In this document: positions 38,234 to 47,004 of the stretch, in pieces
How positions within the stretch are numbered: the first letter of the stretch is position 1
Layout: each line of letters opens with the position of its first letter
Notes under the pieces: generated by a model
What the model saw: only the letters and a program-made list of their open reading frames with translations
What the model was told of the DNA's origin: nothing
Databases searched by the model: none
NCBI RefSeq assembly: GCF_014635825.1
Contig: NZ_BMDO01000006.1
Coordinates: 248,001 to 312,000, forward strand
DNA: 64,000 nucleotides
Direction: 5' to 3'
Source: Mucilaginibacter galii
Lineage (GTDB): Bacteria > Bacteroidota > Bacteroidia > Sphingobacteriales > Sphingobacteriaceae
Made by a program: the position numbers and the translations under genes

Positions 38234-39676
38234 ATGAAACACTCCTTTTTTCTTCCGGTGCTGGCCTTGTGTATGCAGCCTTGCGTTTCAAATGCACAAA
38301 ATGCTGTTGACCCACAAATTGCACGGGTAGAAAAAAGCCTGATTGGCCCAACACATACTAAGGGCTTTACAGGGTGGGCACTTAAGGAACGAATGGCCCA
38401 TTACCATATTAACGGCCTGAGCATTGCCGTTATTCGTAATTACAAAATAGCATGGGCAAAGGGTTATGGCCGGGCCGATAAGGAGCAGCATTTACCGGTA
38501 ACGCTTCAAACCCGTTTCCAGGCAGGTTCTATCAGTAAATCGGTAAATGCGCTGGGCATACTCACCCTGGTGCGCGATGGCAAGCTTGCTTTAGATACCG
38601 ATGTAAACCACTACTTAAGCACGTGGAAACTGGCTCAAAGTGGAGGTTCAAAAGTTACTTTAGCTAATCTATTAAGCCACACGGCCGGGCTCAATGTATC
38701 GGGCTTTAGCGGTTATACGGCCGGGCAGCCCATACCGTCGGTACAACAGGTACTGAATGGTGAAAAGCCCGCCAACTCGCCACCAGTGCGTATGGTAGAA
38801 AAGCCTGGCACCGGCTTTGCCTACTCAGGCGGCGGCGTAACCGTAGCTCAACTTATAGCCATGGATGTTACCCACCAGTCCTATGAGCAACTGATGGATG
38901 AAAGAGTGTTGAAACCTTTAGAGATGAGCAACAGTACTTTTGAACAACCTGTTGTAAAACCCAGGGCAGCAGTATTAGCTTCGGGCTATGATGAAAGCGG
39001 CCGCAAATTTAAAGGCGGCAACTATCACTTTTACCCCGAGCAAGCCGCCGCAGGCTTATGGACCACCCCTACCAATTTGGCTCGGTTTATTCTTGCGATA
39101 CAAAAGGCTTTTGAAGGTAAAGACCCCGGCATCATACCACAAACCCTCGCCGCTAAAATGCTTACGCCCTTTATTGATAAACGTGCCGGTTTAGGTGTTT
39201 TTATAGATAGCTTAAAAGGGATGGACTATTTTGGACACGACGGGCTAACCTACGGTTTCAGGAGCCTGTACTACGGTAGCCTAAAAGGCGGCAACGGCGT
39301 AGTAATTATGACAAACTCGGTAAGTGATGGCCTTATACCCGAAATTGTGAACAGCATTGCCCGGGTGTATAACTTTAAAGGGCTGTATAACTCGGTAGAA
39401 GAAAAGAACAAGATAGTAAGCCAAACTATATTACAGAGCTACGTTGGCCGCTACCAGCTTGCGCCGGGCATGATCCTGAACATTTACCGGCAGGCTAACC
39501 AACTGCTGGTACAGCTAACCGGCCAAAGCAGTATCCCCATTTTTGCCGAAACAGACCGCAAGTTCTACATTAAGGTAGTAAACGCGCAACTGGAATTTGT
39601 AAAAGAGAAAGGCAAGGTTACCAAAGTGATCTTGTACCAAGATGGGGCTGCCAACATTGCACCAAGAATTAAATAG
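38234..39676 (+). CDS. Secreted serine hydrolase, class C beta-lactamase fold
   Basis: The start at 38234 gives MKHSFFLPVLALCMQPCVSN, a signal peptide; the ATG at 38222 adds only four residues. Penicillin-binding-like motifs: GSISKSVNALG (SxxK nucleophile region), FAYSGGGVTVAQL (the YxN position reads YSG), and GHDGLTYGFRS near HxG. A C-terminal beta domain (DUF3471-like) follows. 480 aa. Such proteins act as esterases, D-aminopeptidases or peptidoglycan hydrolases more often than as true beta-lactamases. mltG, another cell-wall enzyme, is 180 bases downstream. Confidence 0.85.
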   Translation: MKHSFFLPVLALCMQPCVSNAQNAVDPQIARVEKSLIGPTHTKGFTGWALKERMAHYHINGLSIAVIRNYKIAWAKGYGRADKEQHLPVTLQTRFQAGSISKSVNALGILTLVRDGKLALDTDVNHYLSTWKLAQSGGSKVTLANLLSHTAGLNVSGFSGYTAGQPIPSVQQVLNGEKPANSPPVRMVEKPGTGFAYSGGGVTVAQLIAMDVTHQSYEQLMDERVLKPLEMSNSTFEQPVVKPRAAVLASGYDESGRKFKGGNYHFYPEQAAAGLWTTPTNLARFILAIQKAFEGKDPGIIPQTLAAKMLTPFIDKRAGLGVFIDSLKGMDYFGHDGLTYGFRSLYYGSLKGGNGVVIMTNSVSDGLIPEIVNSIARVYNFKGLYNSVEEKNKIVSQTILQSYVGRYQLAPGMILNIYRQANQLLVQLTGQSSIPIFAETDRKFYIKVVNAQLEFVKEKGKVTKVILYQDGAANIAPRIK

Positions 39677-39855
39677 AAAGCTTTCTCTTCATTTGTGAGC
39701 TTTACTTGTGGTTGGCGCTGTCATCAACACATAAACGGTTGCTTTTCAATTGAAAAGTTAGTGACTACACTAAATTTTTCGCTGAAGTTTAAGGCCCTTA
39801 TTATACCTTAGAGCCGATATTAATTTCATGTTGCGTTTAAATTCATTATCATTCG

Positions 39856-40893
39856 ATGAAAGCTTTAAAATTTCTTGTTGCATTTGTAATTGTTGCGATC
39901 CTCATGTTTTCATTTTGGATTTACAGATCTTTGCATTCCCCTCACGCACACAATAAGAACAAGCAGTATATACAAATTCCACATGGCTCATCGCCAGGCC
40001 AAATACTCATTAAGCTTACTTCTGAAGGAATTATTTCCAGTGAAATTCCGCTGAAAGTATATTTGAAAATTACCGGTACCGGCAACAAGATGCAGGCGGG
40101 CGAATATTTATTTAACTCACCAATTACACCGCTTGAAGTACTTGGGGAGCTGAACAAAGGAAAACTGCGGACTGTGAAATTTACCGTTCCCGAAGGTTTT
40201 ACCCGCTTTGATATCGCCAAGCGAATAACTGAGCAATTTCCGCAAAACCAACCCACGGGCGAAAACGGGGTACTGAACCTTATGGATGATGTTTCGCTCA
40301 TTAAAGATATAGCTCCGAAAGCTAAAAATCTGGAAGGCTACATGTATCCAAACACTTACGAATTTCCACGCTCTGTTACCACCCAGGCTATAATCGATAA
40401 AATGGTGGCAGAATTTAAAAAAGTTTGGAAGCCGGAGTATACTGCCCGGGCGTTAAAACTCAATATGACGCCGCACCAGGTGATAACCATTGCATCGCTT
40501 ATAGAAACAGAATCGCGATTGGACACAGAACGACCTGTTATAGCCTCTGTAATATATAACCGCCTTAAAAAAGGCATGCCGCTTGGGATAGACCAGACTG
40601 CCGTATACATAGCAAAAATGGAAAACCGCTGGGATGGAGTAATTAATAGAAGTGATTTGGAGTCAGACTCTCCTTACAATACCAGAAAGGTTGTAGGTCT
40701 TCCTCCGGGACCAATTTCGTCCATTTCTGAAAGCTCAATTAAAGCGGCTCTTCATCCGGCCAGCACAAACTATATTTACTACGTCTTAAACGTAGAGAAA
40801 AACGACAAGTCTCATAAGTTTTACGCAACAGCCACAGCTTTTGAACGCGGAAAAGCTGCCTATCAAGCCTGGCTGCAAAAGGAACGCAGATAA
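39856..40893 (+). CDS. mltG: Endolytic murein transglycosylase
   Basis: Cleaves nascent glycan strands next to the membrane and so sets peptidoglycan chain length. One N-terminal membrane helix (ALKFLVAFVIVAILMFSFWI), a LysM-like/YceG domain, and the catalytic core with ASLIETESRLDTERPVIASV, whose Glu (IETES) is the general acid. YNRLKKGMPLGIDQTAVYIA and YNTRKVVGLPPGPISSI are further YceG signatures. 345 aa, normal. Confidence 0.93.
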   Translation: MKALKFLVAFVIVAILMFSFWIYRSLHSPHAHNKNKQYIQIPHGSSPGQILIKLTSEGIISSEIPLKVYLKITGTGNKMQAGEYLFNSPITPLEVLGELNKGKLRTVKFTVPEGFTRFDIAKRITEQFPQNQPTGENGVLNLMDDVSLIKDIAPKAKNLEGYMYPNTYEFPRSVTTQAIIDKMVAEFKKVWKPEYTARALKLNMTPHQVITIASLIETESRLDTERPVIASVIYNRLKKGMPLGIDQTAVYIAKMENRWDGVINRSDLESDSPYNTRKVVGLPPGPISSISESSIKAALHPASTNYIYYVLNVEKNDKSHKFYATATAFERGKAAYQAWLQKERR

Positions 40894-40922
40894 TAGATCT
40901 AAACAATAATCAATCCATCCTT

Positions 40923-41009
40923 CAACCTGTGGCCGGCATTATCGCCACACTACTTAAACATGCTTTTCTGTACTTAAAGGTGTGGAAACATCATTCTTAG
41001 GTTGAATGA
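40923..41009. repeat. Palindromic repeat A, diverged copy 3
   Basis: AACCTGTGGCCGGCATTATC ... TCATTCTTAGGTTGAATGA matches the order and arms of the two A copies near 42.7 and 43.0 kb, with many substitutions. Located just after mltG. Confidence 0.55.
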
Positions 41010-41027
41010 GCGCTTAATCAACATTAT

Positions 41028-41369
41028 TTAATTAACTCGTTTGAGTTCTATGTGAACGGTGGTATCTCCAACGACAAGAAGTGTAAGATGATCTTTTGCT
41101 GGTAAGTACTTGAGTTCAAGGTCCAGTCCCTTTACATTTCCGGACAAGAATTCACCCTTCTTGTTATAGGTTAAAATAATCCTTTCGGCTGCATCTGATA
41201 CTTTACTCACGATATACTGGTTACCTTTTTTACGGATCAAAAACCAATCTTTCTCATAAGACAGTTTCTTGTTGGCAGGCTTCCACTTGCCCACAAATTT
41301 GTCTTCAACATGCTGGTAGCCAAATAACAGCATAAAATATAGCGAGCATGTCAATATTATTCTCATCAT
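41028..41369 (-). CDS. Small secreted protein (113 aa)
   Basis: An N-terminal hydrophobic stretch (MMRIILTCSLYFMLLFGY) reads as a signal peptide or anchor. The mature part is a small beta-rich domain: DKFVGKWKPANKKLSYEKDW, then alternating strands to the end IELKRVN. It resembles small lipocalin-like domains found in Bacteroidota exported proteins. No family name can be given. Confidence 0.5.
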   Translation of the reverse strand: MMRIILTCSLYFMLLFGYQHVEDKFVGKWKPANKKLSYEKDWFLIRKKGNQYIVSKVSDAAERIILTYNKKGEFLSGNVKGLDLELKYLPAKDHLTLLVVGDTTVHIELKRVN

Positions 41370-41613
41370 TTGTTTAATCCTCCCATTTTAACATTTGCTT
41401 CACAAACATATCTTCAGCTTTATTGCACTAAGCTTTAGCTATCAAAGCTACATAAAGCTGATCAGGCGCAGTAAATTTTTCAAAAATTATTGCAATATAT
41501 GGCCACGTAAAGCCTACTAAAACTTCGCTCAATAGCTGAATAATTACTCATTAGCTATAAACAAATTTTGTTTTTGATAGTTAGAAGCTATTCAACTTAA
41601 CCGCTTCTTTAAT

Positions 41614-42321
41614 ATGTTTTTTTATTACCAGATACGCAATCATCCTCACAAAACGGTAGCTGTTCCGGAAATTACCTGCCCGCTTTGCCATACCGCAGGC
41701 CATATGGAAATGAACTTTATGCAAAAGTATGCCTGGGTATTTGGGCCAATTGCCCCGTCGGGTAAATTTGCTATGGCATTTTGCGACCATTGTAAAAACC
41801 ACGTCCCCGCAGTAAGATGGACGGATGAGATGGACACTGTGTTTCAGCTTCACAAAAGAGAATTAAAAACCCCGCGCAGGTTATACCGTGGTTTAATTGT
41901 TTTCCCGCTTGCCATGGTTGCAATTGTTGGTGCTATAATACTGGTTACTAAAGTTAAGGGCAATAAGCAGCAGGGTAACCAGGCTTTGGTTAAAGAAGCT
42001 ATTGCTCACCCGCGTAAGGGCGATATTTTCCAAATCAATCAATCGGATGGGACGAATACCAACTACACCTATTTTAAGGTGGCCAGCACCCGTGGCGACA
42101 GCATTTACATGTACCCGTCGACCGTTCACTTAACCGATATGAAAGACATGAAGCAATGGGATGAAATTCCGGTTGCAGATGATGCCTATGAAAAAACGCC
42201 CATAGCTTTTTCAATTAAACAGGCACAAACGTCGGACATGTTTATGTACAATACGCAGCCGACACAGTACGGTATTGTATGGAGTTTATATCGTGACGGT
42301 CAATTATATAAAAAATATTAA
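41614..42321 (+). CDS. Zinc-ribbon membrane protein (235 aa)
   Basis: Residues 20-65 contain CPLCHTAGH and, later, CDHCKNHVP, two CxxC pairs that form a zinc ribbon. One membrane helix at about 92-112 (LYRGLIVFPLAMVAIVGAII) separates it from a C-terminal soluble domain rich in Tyr and Thr. It is translationally close to the next gene (2 bases). Function unknown; it may sense or bind through the ribbon. Confidence 0.6.
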   Translation: MFFYYQIRNHPHKTVAVPEITCPLCHTAGHMEMNFMQKYAWVFGPIAPSGKFAMAFCDHCKNHVPAVRWTDEMDTVFQLHKRELKTPRRLYRGLIVFPLAMVAIVGAIILVTKVKGNKQQGNQALVKEAIAHPRKGDIFQINQSDGTNTNYTYFKVASTRGDSIYMYPSTVHLTDMKDMKQWDEIPVADDAYEKTPIAFSIKQAQTSDMFMYNTQPTQYGIVWSLYRDGQLYKKY

Positions 42322-42323
42322 CC

Positions 42324-42662
42324 ATGGCTTTAGAAGAGAACAAGAACCGGAAAATGCAATTTGGCAACCCCTATGCCGATTATGAGTATTACGGAAAGCA
42401 CTCAAAGCGCACCTGGCCTTCTATGGTAGTGGGCTTATTGTTTGGAATAGGCCTTTGCTATTTTGCCTGGTACCGCTGGCACGAAATTAACATGGCCGAA
42501 GTTATGGGCGGCACGGTATCATTAACCAGCATTGAATGGATTCTGTATAAGGTAGGCGGTAAATGGATATTGAGCGGTATACTATTCTTATGCGGGGTTG
42601 GCTTTGCCTACCTGGGCGTACATAACTATAGACGACTGGAGAAAATGAAAGTGGAAGGGTGA
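42324..42662 (+). CDS. Small two-helix membrane protein (112 aa)
   Basis: Two hydrophobic helices (WPSMVVGLLFGIGLCYFAWY and WILSGILFLCGVGFAYLGVH) with short polar ends. Two bases after the zinc-ribbon gene, so it is probably cotranscribed and a partner of that membrane protein. No known family. Confidence 0.6.
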   Translation: MALEENKNRKMQFGNPYADYEYYGKHSKRTWPSMVVGLLFGIGLCYFAWYRWHEINMAEVMGGTVSLTSIEWILYKVGGKWILSGILFLCGVGFAYLGVHNYRRLEKMKVEG

Positions 42663-42668
42663 TAGGTC

Positions 42669-42752
42669 TCCTGTGGTCGGTGTTATCACCGCACCACTTA
42701 GACGGTTTACCTGTCGCTTTGAAGGTTGGTGATAACACCAACCTTAGGCTGA
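42669..42752. repeat. Palindromic repeat A, copy 1
   Basis: Left part TCCTGTGGTCGGTGTTATCA, right part GGTTGGTGATAACACCAACC and TTAGGCTGA. The long version of repeat A, carrying an internal GACGGTTTACCTGTCGCTTT segment that is missing in copy 2. Confidence 0.8.
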
Positions 42753-42758
42753 AAACTT

Positions 42759-42851
42759 GTCATATCGAACGATAGTGAGATATCCTGTTCGGGTGTGCAT
42801 GTTGCAGCCTTTTAAATAGTTGCCAGATTTCTCGTTATCACTCGAAATGAC
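42759..42851. repeat. Palindromic repeat B, copy 1
   Basis: The arm GTCATATCGAACGATAGTGA is mirrored at the right end by TCTCGTTATCACTCGAAATG then AC. It is an imperfect inverted repeat of about 26 bases per arm with a 40-base centre. Confidence 0.8.
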
Positions 42852-42867
42852 AAGGAACACCTTACCT

Positions 42868-43014
42868 GTCATATCGAACGATAGTGAGATATCCTATACA
42901 GTAGATAGGTTGGCTACGCGCTGCTCGTACAGGATTTCTCGTTTAGCCTGTGGTCGGTGTTATCACCGCACCACTTACAAGGTTGGTGATAACACCAACC
43001 TTAGGCTGAATGAC
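42868..43014. repeat. Palindromic repeat B, copy 2, interrupted by repeat A
   Basis: Begins as copies 1 and 3 (GTCATATCGAACGATAGTGA). Its right arm (ATTTCTCGTT) is broken by repeat A copy 2 (42944-43009), after which ATGACA resumes. The nesting gives the order of insertion: B first, A later. Confidence 0.8.
42944..43009. repeat. Palindromic repeat A, copy 2, nested in repeat B
   Basis: TAGCCTGTGGTCGGTGTTAT ... AAGGTTGGTGATAACACCAA ... TTAGGCTGA. The shorter form of repeat A, inserted inside repeat B copy 2 and replacing about ten bases of its arm. Confidence 0.8.
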
Positions 43015-43030
43015 AATGAACACCTTACCT

Positions 43031-43119
43031 GTCATCGAACGATAGTGAGATATCCTATACAGAAGACAGGTTGGCTACGCGCTGCTCGTACAGAATTTCT
43101 CGTTATCACTCGAAATGAC
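43031..43119. repeat. Palindromic repeat B, copy 3
   Basis: Same ends as copies 1 and 2. It shares with copy 2 the centre GGTTGGCTACGCGCTGCTCG, so copies 2 and 3 are sister duplicates, also flanked by the common AACACCTTACCTGTCAT. Confidence 0.8.
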
Positions 43120-43171
43120 ACAAGTGCTTCCTGACGCTTGAGACTGTCTTAATGGCGACACAAAACCCTTT

Positions 43172-43210
43172 AAAAAACAAAAGGCCACCTTTTACAAGGC
43201 GGCCTTTTGT
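43172..43210 (-). terminator. Terminator after rpsJ
   Basis: CAAAAGGCCACCTT / AAGGCGGCCTTTTG, a 14-bp stem with one mismatch, with a T-run on the minus strand (A-run at 43172-43177). It ends the rpsL-rpsG-fusA-rpsJ transcript. Confidence 0.85.
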
Positions 43211-43230
43211 TTTTGTATCTTCCGGTACTA

Positions 43231-43536
43231 TCACACTTTGATTTCAACTTCAACACCGCTTGGCAATTCAAGTTTCATCAACGCATCAACAGTTTTAGAG
43301 TTAGAGCTGTAGATATCCAATAAGCGCTTGTAGCTGCAAAGTTGGAATTGCTCACGTGCTTTTTTGTTTACGTGCGGTGAACGCAACACTGTAAAGATTT
43401 TCTTTTCAGTTGGTAAAGGAAGCGGTCCGCTAACGATAGCGCCGGTTGGCTTTACAGTCTTAACGATCTTTTCTGCTGATTTGTCAACCAGGTTGTAGTC
43501 GTAAGATTTCAGTTTAATTCTGATTCTTTGGCTCAT
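43231..43536 (-). CDS. rpsJ: Ribosomal protein S10
   Basis: 101 aa from the ATG at 43536 ([20 protein letters not shown]); an ATG at 43560 is rejected because it adds unconserved residues. Contains [20 protein letters not shown] and the [15 protein letters not shown] block. Also NusE, a transcription antitermination partner of NusB. It is normally the first gene of the S10 operon; here it ends the str operon after fusA, followed by a terminator, and is cut off from rplC. Confidence 0.97.
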   Translation of the reverse strand: MSQRIRIKLKSYDYNLVDKSAEKIVKTVKPTGAIVSGPLPLPTEKKIFTVLRSPHVNKKAREQFQLCSYKRLLDIYSSNSKTVDALMKLELPSGVEVEIKV

Positions 43537-43639
43537 TATTTTGTTTTTGTGTGATTTCACCGATTAAGATGATTTCACTGATTTGTTTGGTAACCTCTGT
43601 AAGAGCTATTTATTACAGTTGGTTGGTTATTTAGTTATT

Positions 43640-43706
43640 TTGCTACTGAGTTATTAAGTTAGGACAACCGGAGCAATCAATAACCTAATAACTCAATAAC
43701 TAATTC
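43640..43706. repeat. Inverted repeat between fusA and rpsJ
   Basis: TACTGAGTTATTAAGTTAG and CTAATAACTCAATAACTAA face each other in the 172-base gap between two operon genes. The right copy overlaps the sequence just after the fusA stop. A weak AT-rich hairpin, perhaps a processing site. Confidence 0.5.
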
Positions 43707-43708
43707 AT

Positions 43709-45811
43709 TTACGAATTTCTCTTACCTTTAGCTTTAGCAACTACTTCTTCTTGAACGTTGCGTGGTGCTTCTGCATAGTGGTCAAACTCCATGGTTGAAG
43801 TTGCACGGCCCGAAGTAATGGTACGTAACTGAGTTACATAACCAAACATTTCAGAAAGAGGCACGGTAGCTTTAATTACCTGTGCACCTGCGCGGCTATC
43901 CATACCTAACAGTTGTCCACGACGACGGTTCATATCACCGATCACGTCACCCATGTTTTCTTCAGGAGTTAAGATCTCGATTTTCATGATAGGCTCCAGC
44001 AATACCGGTTTACATCTTGGCAATGCTTCACGGTAAGCCATCTTAGCAGCTAACTCAAACGATAAAGCATCTGAATCGACCGCGTGGAATGAACCATCAA
44101 TTAAACGAACCTTTAAGCTGGTTAACGGGTAACCTGCCAATACACCATTCACCATAGAAGCAGCAAAGCCTTTTTCTACAGATGGAATAAACTCACGAGG
44201 GATTGAACCACCGCTGATTTCGTTCACAAACTGTAAACCTTCTTTACCTTCATCGTTTGGTGATAAGATAACCTGGATATCGGCAAATTTACCACGACCA
44301 CCGGTTTGTTTCTTATAAGTTTCACGGTGCTGTATAGTACCGGTGATAGACTCTTTGTAAGCAACCTGTGGCGCACCCTGGTTAACCTCTACTTTAAACT
44401 CACGTTTTAAGCGGTCCATGATAATATCCAAGTGAAGCTCACCCATACCCGAAATAACGGTTTGGCCGGTTTCTTCATCAGAGTTAACACGGAAGGTTGG
44501 ATCTTCTTCGGCCAATTTACCTAAAGCCATACCTAATTTATCTACGTCGGCCTGTGTTTTAGGCTCAATAGCTAAACCGATAACCGGCTCTGGGAAGTTC
44601 ATAGATTCCAGAATGATCGGGTGTTTCTCATCGCACAGGGTATCACCTGTTTTAATATCCTTAAAGCCTACTACCGCAGCAATATCACCGGCACCTACGT
44701 TAGGGATCGGGTTTTGCTTGTTAGCGTGCATCTGGAATATACGTGAGATACGCTCTTTATTGTCTGAACGCATGTTGTGTACATACGAACCTGCATCTAA
44801 GTTACCTGAGTATACGCGGATAAAGCATAAACGACCTACGAAAGGATCGGTTGCGATTTTAAACGCTAACGCTGCAAATGGCTCTTTAACATCAGGCTTA
44901 CGCAGAATTTCTTCGCCGGTTTCAGGGTTGGTACCAATGATACCTTCCACATCCATAGGTGAAGGCAATAATTCCATCACGTAATCAAGCATGGTTTGTA
45001 CACCTTTATTTTTGAAAGATGAACCGCAAACCATAGGAACGATCTTAGCATCTAAAACTGCTTTACGTAAAGCGTCTAATACTTCACGCTCAGTAATAGT
45101 TTCAGGAGCATCGAAGAATTTCTCCATCAGGCTCTCATCATAATCAGCTACCGATTCGAGTAATTTTTCTCTCCACTCAGTTGCTTCTTCCAGCATATCA
45201 TCAGGGATAGGCACTTCGGTAAAGGTCATACCTTTATCATGCTCATTCCAAACAATACCACGGAAGTTAATTAAGTCGATAACACCTTTAAAGCTTTCTT
45301 CAGCACCGATAGGTAACTGCAAAGGCACGGCGTTACTACCTAACATACTCTTTACTTGTTTTACAACATTTAAAAAGTCGGCACCAGAGCGGTCCATTTT
45401 ATTAACGAAACCTATACGGGCAACGTTGTAGTTGTTGGCAAGTCTCCAGTTGGTTTCTGATTGTGGCTCAACACCATCAACAGCAGAAAACAAGAAAACC
45501 AAACCATCCAGTACACGTAATGAACGGTTTACCTCAACGGTAAAATCCACGTGACCAGGGGTATCAATAATGTTAATGTGGTAATTTTGGTCTCTGTACT
45601 TCCAGTTTACGGTAGTAGCAGCCGAGGTGATAGTGATACCACGCTCCTGCTCCTGAGCCATCCAGTCCATTGTAGCAGCACCTTCGTGTACCTCGCCTAT
45701 TTTATGGCTAACGCCCGAATAGTAAAGAATACGCTCGGTAGTAGTGGTTTTACCGGCATCAATGTGAGCGGCAATACCAATGTTTCTTGTATATCTAAGA
45801 TCTCTTGACAT
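43709..45811 (-). CDS. fusA: Elongation factor G
   Basis: GTPase that drives ribosome translocation. G motifs are all present: [20 protein letters not shown] (P-loop), [12 protein letters not shown] and [10 protein letters not shown]. Domain IV and the C-terminal [20 protein letters not shown] are intact. 700 aa is the usual length for the canonical EF-G rather than the FusB/EF-G2 paralogue, and its place after rpsG supports that. Confidence 0.97.
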   Translation of the reverse strand: MSRDLRYTRNIGIAAHIDAGKTTTTERILYYSGVSHKIGEVHEGAATMDWMAQEQERGITITSAATTVNWKYRDQNYHINIIDTPGHVDFTVEVNRSLRVLDGLVFLFSAVDGVEPQSETNWRLANNYNVARIGFVNKMDRSGADFLNVVKQVKSMLGSNAVPLQLPIGAEESFKGVIDLINFRGIVWNEHDKGMTFTEVPIPDDMLEEATEWREKLLESVADYDESLMEKFFDAPETITEREVLDALRKAVLDAKIVPMVCGSSFKNKGVQTMLDYVMELLPSPMDVEGIIGTNPETGEEILRKPDVKEPFAALAFKIATDPFVGRLCFIRVYSGNLDAGSYVHNMRSDNKERISRIFQMHANKQNPIPNVGAGDIAAVVGFKDIKTGDTLCDEKHPIILESMNFPEPVIGLAIEPKTQADVDKLGMALGKLAEEDPTFRVNSDEETGQTVISGMGELHLDIIMDRLKREFKVEVNQGAPQVAYKESITGTIQHRETYKKQTGGRGKFADIQVILSPNDEGKEGLQFVNEISGGSIPREFIPSVEKGFAASMVNGVLAGYPLTSLKVRLIDGSFHAVDSDALSFELAAKMAYREALPRCKPVLLEPIMKIEILTPEENMGDVIGDMNRRRGQLLGMDSRAGAQVIKATVPLSEMFGYVTQLRTITSGRATSTMEFDHYAEAPRNVQEEVVAKAKGKRNS

Positions 45812-45823
45812 GTATGTTTTATT

Positions 45824-45902
45824 GAGTGAATGAGTAAATGAGTGAATGAGCGAGTATTTAAACTCCTCTATTCACTCACTCACTCATTCAAAATTCACTC
45901 AT
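45824..45902. repeat. GAGTGAATGA repeat hairpin between rpsG and fusA
   Basis: Several tandem copies of (T/G)GAGTGAATGAG on the left face CTCACTCACTCATTCA on the right. They fill the 95-base gap between rpsG and fusA. The element can form a long imperfect hairpin. Confidence 0.65.
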
Positions 45903-45906
45903 TATT

Positions 45907-46374
45907 TTAGAAACGGAAGTGAGAGAACGCTTTGTTGGCTTCAGCCATTTTGTGCGTATCTTCTTTTTTCTTCACGGCAGCACCTTCACCTTTAGCAGCT
46001 GAGATGATTTCTCCGGCTAATTTCTCCATCATGGTTTTTTCTCCACGACGACGGGCATAGCTGATTAACCATTTCATACCCAAAGCAATTTTACGCTCCG
46101 GACGAACCTCGGTAGGTACCTGGAAGTTAGCACCACCCACACGGCGAGATTTAACCTCAACAGCAGGCATAACGTTATTCAACGCTTTTTTCCAGGTTTC
46201 TAAACCGCTTTCGCTAATTTTTTTCTCAACAATATCAACAGCGTTGTAAAAAATGCCGTATGCGGTAGATTTCTTACCATCATACATCATGTTGTTTACA
46301 AAGCGGGTTACCATCACATCGTTAAAACGAGGATCAGGAAGAAGGATTCTCTTTTTTGGTTTCGACTTTCTCAT
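45907..46374 (-). CDS. rpsG: Ribosomal protein S7
   Basis: Primary binder of the 16S head domain. [20 protein letters not shown], then [20 protein letters not shown] and [20 protein letters not shown]. 155 aa. Follows rpsL by 19 bases. Confidence 0.98.
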   Translation of the reverse strand: MRKSKPKKRILLPDPRFNDVMVTRFVNNMMYDGKKSTAYGIFYNAVDIVEKKISESGLETWKKALNNVMPAVEVKSRRVGGANFQVPTEVRPERKIALGMKWLISYARRRGEKTMMEKLAGEIISAAKGEGAAVKKKEDTHKMAEANKAFSHFRF

Positions 46375-46393
46375 TGTTACTATCCTCCTTTAA

Positions 46394-46819
46394 TTATTTC
46401 TTTTTGCCTTTAGCAGGTGCACCTTTGGTTGCTGCTGCAGCCTGACCTGGTTTAGGACGTTTAGTACCATATTTAGAACGACGTTGGTTACGACCGGCTA
46501 CGCCCGAAGTATCCAGTGCACCACGGATGATGTGGTAACGTACACCTGGTAAATCTTTAACACGACCGCCGCGGATTAACACGATAGAGTGCTCCTGCAA
46601 GTTGTGACCTTCACCCGGTATGTAGGCATTCACCTCTTTACCGTTAGTAAGGCGCACACGGGCCACTTTACGCATTGCTGAGTTTGGTTTTTTAGGGGTA
46701 GTGGTGTACACACGGGTGCACACGCCTCTTCGCTGTGGACAGCTGTCCAACGCTGGCGACTTACTCTTGTCGACCATAGCTACTCTACCTTTTCTAACTA
46801 ATTGTTGAATAGTAGGCAT
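46394..46819 (-). CDS. rpsL: Ribosomal protein S12
   Basis: Decoding-centre protein. [20 protein letters not shown], the [20 protein letters not shown] loop with the streptomycin-site lysine unchanged, and [17 protein letters not shown] Bacteroidota-style tail ends in [16 protein letters not shown]. 141 aa. First gene of the str operon, with a near-consensus promoter upstream. Confidence 0.97.
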   Translation of the reverse strand: MPTIQQLVRKGRVAMVDKSKSPALDSCPQRRGVCTRVYTTTPKKPNSAMRKVARVRLTNGKEVNAYIPGEGHNLQEHSIVLIRGGRVKDLPGVRYHIIRGALDTSGVAGRNQRRSKYGTKRPKPGQAAAATKGAPAKGKKK

Positions 46820-46864
46820 TTCTTCCTTTTAATTATTACTGTTTTAACCTTATTTTAAGGACTG

Positions 46865-46895
46865 CAAAAGTACACACTTAATTTTTGATAATCAA
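46865..46895 (-). promoter_or_regulatory. rpsL: Promoter of the rpsL operon
   Basis: On the minus strand TTG (46895-46893), 20 bases, TACTTTTG (46872-46865): Bacteroidota -33/-7 pattern, 46 bases before the rpsL start. Confidence 0.65.
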
Positions 46896-46977
46896 GTGGT
46901 TGAAGAAAAGTATTTTTGGGGATTAAGTCAATTTTGAGTCAGTTGGTTGTTAGAGCATTAAATTAAGACTAAAGTCA

Positions 46978-46985
46978 TACCTTTG
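46978..46985 (+). promoter_or_regulatory. -7 element before the ATPase gene
   Basis: TACCTTTG fits TAnnTTTG; the ATG at 47005 is 19 bases downstream, giving a very short leader. No well-spaced -33 box. Confidence 0.45.
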
Positions 46986-47004
46986 ATTAAGTATTTAATA
47001 CGAT

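Noticed and set aside
38234..39676. Calling the serine hydrolase a true antibiotic-hydrolysing beta-lactamase
   Set aside because: The YxN motif reads YSG and the protein has an extra C-terminal domain; the family is mostly esterases and peptidases, so no resistance function is claimed.
42820..43134. 104-codon plus-strand reading frame
   Set aside because: It runs through the A/B palindrome cluster and its translation only reflects the repeat units; no start context or family.
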